A DNA stretch of 31,220 nt from Owenweeksia sp964619125 (GTDB lineage: Bacteria > Bacteroidota > Bacteroidia > Flavobacteriales > Schleiferiaceae), in assembly GCA_964619125.1 (NCBI GenBank), contig CAZUCA010000039.1:1-31220 (forward strand). The letters are read 5' to 3'. How positions within the stretch are numbered: position 1 is the stretch's first letter; the number at the start of each line of letters is the position of its first letter. Shown here in pieces: positions 28,910 through 31,220 of the stretch. The notes beneath the pieces are model-generated. The model searched no databases, had not been told where the DNA came from, and saw nothing but the letters and a program-made list of their open reading frames with translations. The position numbers were made by a program, and so were the translations under genes.

Positions 28910-30451
28910 ATGCAGGAAAAATTTGACCTACTGGAACAGAAAATCGCGGAAGCCAAAAAAGGCGGCGGTGATAAACGAATAGAGGCCCAGCACAACAAGG
29001 GCAAGCTTACCGCCCGCGAGCGCATCCATTTTTTGATGGACGAAGGCAGCTTCGAGGAAATAGGGATGCTGGTAACCCACCGCAGCACTGACTTCGGTCT
29101 CGACAAGCAAAAAATTCTTGGCGACGGGGTGGTTACAGGCTATGGCACTGTAAACGGCCGCCTCACTTATGTTTTTGCCCAGGACTTTACCGTGCTCGGT
29201 GGCTCCCTGGCTGAAGCCCATGCCGAAAAAATTGTAAAAATTATGGATCTGGCCATGAAGAACGGTGCTCCCCTTATTGGCCTGAACGACTCAGGTGGCG
29301 CCCGTATTCAGGAGGGGGTGGTTTCACTGGGTGGCTATGCCGACATCTTTTACCGCAACACCCTGGCCAGCGGCGTTATTCCCCAGCTTTCAGCCATAAT
29401 GGGGCCCTGCGCCGGTGGTGCCGTGTATTCACCGGCCCTTACCGATTTTATCATGATGGTGGAAAACACCAGCTATATGTTCGTTACCGGACCTAATGTG
29501 GTAAAAACAGTGACCCACGAAGAGGTGACCTCCGAAGAGCTTGGGGGCGCTTCCACCCACGCCAGCAAAAGTGGTGTTACCCATTTCACCTACGAAAATG
29601 AAATCGCCTGCATCAATGGCCTCCGCCAGCTATTGAGCTACGTTCCTCAAAACTGTGAGGAGGAGCCCCCCCGTATGGACTACCAGGAGGCTGACGAAAC
29701 GCGCAAGCAACTCAATGAAATCATTCCTGACAACCCCAACCAGCCTTATGATATCCGCGAGGTGATTGACGGCACTGTGGATGAAGGCTCATTTTATGAG
29801 GTGCACAAGGATTTTGCCCAGAATATTGTGGTAGGCTTTGCCCGCCTGGGTGGGCGCAGCATTGGCATCGTTGCCAACCAACCGGCCTACCTGGCCGGAG
29901 TACTCGATATTGACTCCAGCACCAAGGGCGCCCGTTTTGTGCGTTTCTGCGATGCCTTTAACATTCCCTTACTGGTGTTTGAAGATGTGCCTGGCTTTTT
30001 GCCCGGAACCGACCAGGAGTGGAACGCCATTATTACCAATGGCGCCAAATTGCTGTATGCCTTTAGCGAAGCCACTGTACCCAGGGTAACGGTGATCACC
30101 CGTAAAGCTTATGGTGGTGCTTACGACGTAATGAACTCCAAGCACATCGGTGCCGATATGAACTACGCCTGGCCCTCAGCCGAAATTGCGGTGATGGGCG
30201 CTAAGGGTGCCGCTGAGATCATCTTTAAAAAGGAAATCAAAAATGCCGATGATTCCGCTGCCAAGCTGAAGGAAAAAGAGCAGGAATATGCCGACATTTT
30301 TGCCAACCCATATCGTGCTGCTGCCCGTGGCTATATTGATGAAGTTATTCGTCCGGATGAAACCCGCCGTAAGTTGATGCGGGCTTTTAAAATGCTGGAG
30401 AACAAGGCCGATAAACTGCCCCGTAAAAAGCACGGAAACATTCCCCTTTAA
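28910..30451 (+). CDS. Acyl-CoA carboxylase beta (carboxyltransferase) subunit, propionyl-CoA carboxylase type
   Basis: The 513-residue subunit transfers the carboxyl group from biotin to an acyl-CoA, probably propionyl-CoA, giving methylmalonyl-CoA. Motifs are GKLTARERIHFLMDEGSFEE, the acyl-CoA-binding NDSGGARIQEGVVSLGGYAD, GPCAGGAVYSPALTDF, and in the C-terminal half the carboxybiotin-binding PGFLPGTDQEWN, RKAYGGAYDVMNSKHIGAD and WPSAEIAVMGAKGAAEI. Length is normal for PccB. The biotin carboxylase/carrier subunit is not next to it; a terminator follows at once. Substrate choice between propionyl-, acetyl- and methylcrotonyl-CoA is inferred from the overall pattern. Confidence 0.93.
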   Translation: MQEKFDLLEQKIAEAKKGGGDKRIEAQHNKGKLTARERIHFLMDEGSFEEIGMLVTHRSTDFGLDKQKILGDGVVTGYGTVNGRLTYVFAQDFTVLGGSLAEAHAEKIVKIMDLAMKNGAPLIGLNDSGGARIQEGVVSLGGYADIFYRNTLASGVIPQLSAIMGPCAGGAVYSPALTDFIMMVENTSYMFVTGPNVVKTVTHEEVTSEELGGASTHASKSGVTHFTYENEIACINGLRQLLSYVPQNCEEEPPRMDYQEADETRKQLNEIIPDNPNQPYDIREVIDGTVDEGSFYEVHKDFAQNIVVGFARLGGRSIGIVANQPAYLAGVLDIDSSTKGARFVRFCDAFNIPLLVFEDVPGFLPGTDQEWNAIITNGAKLLYAFSEATVPRVTVITRKAYGGAYDVMNSKHIGADMNYAWPSAEIAVMGAKGAAEIIFKKEIKNADDSAAKLKEKEQEYADIFANPYRAAARGYIDEVIRPDETRRKLMRAFKMLENKADKLPRKKHGNIPL

Positions 30452-30472
30452 AATTGTTGTACTAAATCTCAT

Positions 30473-30512
30473 ACCATGGCCGGAGCACCCCCGTTACGGC
30501 CATGGTTTTTTT
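30473..30512 (+). terminator. Intrinsic terminator after the carboxylase gene
   Basis: ACCATGGCCG (30473-30482) pairs perfectly with CGGCCATGGT (30497-30506) around a 14-base loop, followed by seven T. The ATG within the second arm (30502) begins the longest frame for the next gene but is unlikely to be its start. Confidence 0.9.
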
Positions 30513-30528
30513 AAAGCCATTTGCCAAT

Positions 30529-30957
30529 ATGACTTTTCGCGCTTCCGTTTCCCCAGTCGCCATCATTCTTTATCTGCTGCTTGTGGCAGCCTGGCTTATG
30601 GCATTGCACTACTTTGATTCACTGTTGCTGCTGGCGGGCTTTGCCCCATTTTATGGGCTCGCTATGGTGAGTTTGGTGAAAAAGCAGAAATACGTTCTGC
30701 ATGATGACACGGTAGAAGTCAATGGTTCCTTTAGCAGTTACAATATAGTTTATAGTAATATCCGGTCGGTAGCGATAACCAAAAACCCTTGGTGGAAAAG
30801 GCTTTTTGCCGGGATCCCAAGCCGCTCGGTAAAAGTAGAGTACCGCGACAAGCAGGCCTCTGCCTTGCATGCCCGCGAGGCCGAAAAGCTGGCTCAAGAG
30901 CTCGGGAAAAAGACCGCCAAAAACAAAACTGGTATCAGGGAAGGAGTGGTTGAATAA
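30529..30957 (+). CDS. Small membrane protein with bacterial PH domain (bPH_6-like)
   Basis: With the ATG at 30529 the protein has 142 residues. Two membrane helices (about 8-27 and 31-50) are followed by a cytoplasmic domain, YVLHDDTVEVNGSFSSYNIVY, then SNIRSVAITKNPWWKRLFAG and VKVEYRDKQ, ending in a helix (AREAEKLAQELGKK). This order matches the bPH_6 (YyaB-like) family, whose role is unknown. The start at 30529 is preferred because an in-frame ATG at 30502 lies in the stem of the preceding terminator. Confidence 0.72.
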   Translation: MTFRASVSPVAIILYLLLVAAWLMALHYFDSLLLLAGFAPFYGLAMVSLVKKQKYVLHDDTVEVNGSFSSYNIVYSNIRSVAITKNPWWKRLFAGIPSRSVKVEYRDKQASALHAREAEKLAQELGKKTAKNKTGIREGVVE

Positions 30958-31023
30958 AACCTCTCCCTCGGTTCTCAAATACATCTGTTATTAAGTCCCA
31001 TTCCCTATAAACTACTATCAGTC

Positions 31024-31220
31024 ATGAATAAGTTCCTGCTTTACCAGATGATTTTTGCTTTTATCCTAAGCCACTTTAGCCTTAGTGGCCAGGGACAAGC
31101 GATTAGTAAACACCAGATTTATAAAAAGGCCGGTTTTGCCGATTTTATCAAGGGCTATGACAATGAAATATACACCTTTGGTCCACAACCCTATTATAAT
31201 AATGATGAAGATTACATACT
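31024..31220 (+). CDS. Secreted protein, N-terminal part (cut by window edge)
   Basis: An ATG at 31024 opens a frame that stays open to the window end (65 codons). The first 22 residues (NKFLLYQMIFAFILSHFSLSG) form a signal peptide, probably cleaved near SGQGQA. The visible mature part (KHQIYKKAGFADFIKGYDNE, then FGPQPYYNNDEDY) does not let me assign a family. The frame is too short for a function call. Confidence 0.6.
   Translation, partial: MNKFLLYQMIFAFILSHFSLSGQGQAISKHQIYKKAGFADFIKGYDNEIYTFGPQPYYNNDEDYI

Noticed and set aside
2367..30451. Functional cluster for propionate metabolism from the adenosyltransferase and carboxylase genes
   Set aside because: The two genes are about 26 kb apart with unrelated genes between, and no mutase or epimerase is present.
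30502..30528. ATG at 30502 as start of the PH-domain protein
   Set aside because: It lies in the second arm of a perfect terminator hairpin; the next in-frame ATG at 30529 gives a normal membrane start.

Overview
The window looks like chromosomal core sequence from a Bacteroidota bacterium, most likely Flavobacteriales-like. The evidence is a type IX secretion (Por) C-terminal sorting domain, many -7 boxes of the Bacteroidota form TAnnTTTG paired with a TTG/TTTG-like -33 box, few Shine-Dalgarno sequences, a eukaryote-like type 2 isoleucyl-tRNA synthetase, a DksA-like protein with a degenerate zinc finger, and the gene order yicC-gmk-nadD. Base composition is near half GC and looks even throughout. 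I see no insertion sequence, prophage, CRISPR array, rRNA or tRNA gene.

Layout. 1-821 holds the 5' part of secA on the minus strand, running off the left edge. 1136-5913 holds a bestrophin-like channel, a DUF2795 protein, a PduO-type cobalamin adenosyltransferase, a CPA1-type cation/proton antiporter with a TrkA-N-like tail, and the 'ligase-associated' metallo-beta-lactamase exonuclease. 6025-11165 is a plus-strand run: a large T9SS-secreted protein, an AI-2E family permease, an HD phosphohydrolase, a RidA-family deaminase and a secreted DUF302 protein. A 335-bp repeat- and hairpin-rich spacer lies between the last two. 11251-13834 is a compact minus-strand operon: a DHFR-like reductase, a glutamate-receptor-type potassium channel and a beta-propeller lipoprotein, ended by a strong terminator. 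14015-18478 holds ileS (type 2), a TraR/DksA-like regulator and lspA. 18601-21343 holds a PadR regulator with a membrane partner, a bifunctional phosphoglucose/phosphomannose isomerase, and lipB with a non-standard start. 21444-24453 is on the minus strand: nadD, gmk, yicC and an EamA transporter. 24632-30957 holds a cystathionine gamma-synthase/lyase, a short-chain dehydrogenase, a lipocalin-like lipoprotein, two related Spy-like periplasmic proteins each with its own terminator, a YebC regulator, an acyl-CoA carboxylase beta subunit and a small PH-domain membrane protein. A secreted protein starts at 31024 and is cut by the right edge.

Most genes are housekeeping. The most unusual item is the channel at 12249-13298. 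It has a bacterial amino-acid-binding domain split around a TVGYGD potassium pore, and keeps the residues that hold the ligand's alpha-carboxylate and amino groups in animal AMPA receptors. Other points of interest are the swapped HIGH signature (GIHH) in IleRS, the missing ATG/GTG/TTG start of lipB, an apparently leaderless padR transcript, a palindrome straddling the gmk promoter, and the repeat island at 10390-10724. In five places the longest open frame starts upstream of the probable true start: at or before a promoter (5968, 18565, 24519) or inside a terminator hairpin (27531, 30502). I give corrected starts there.
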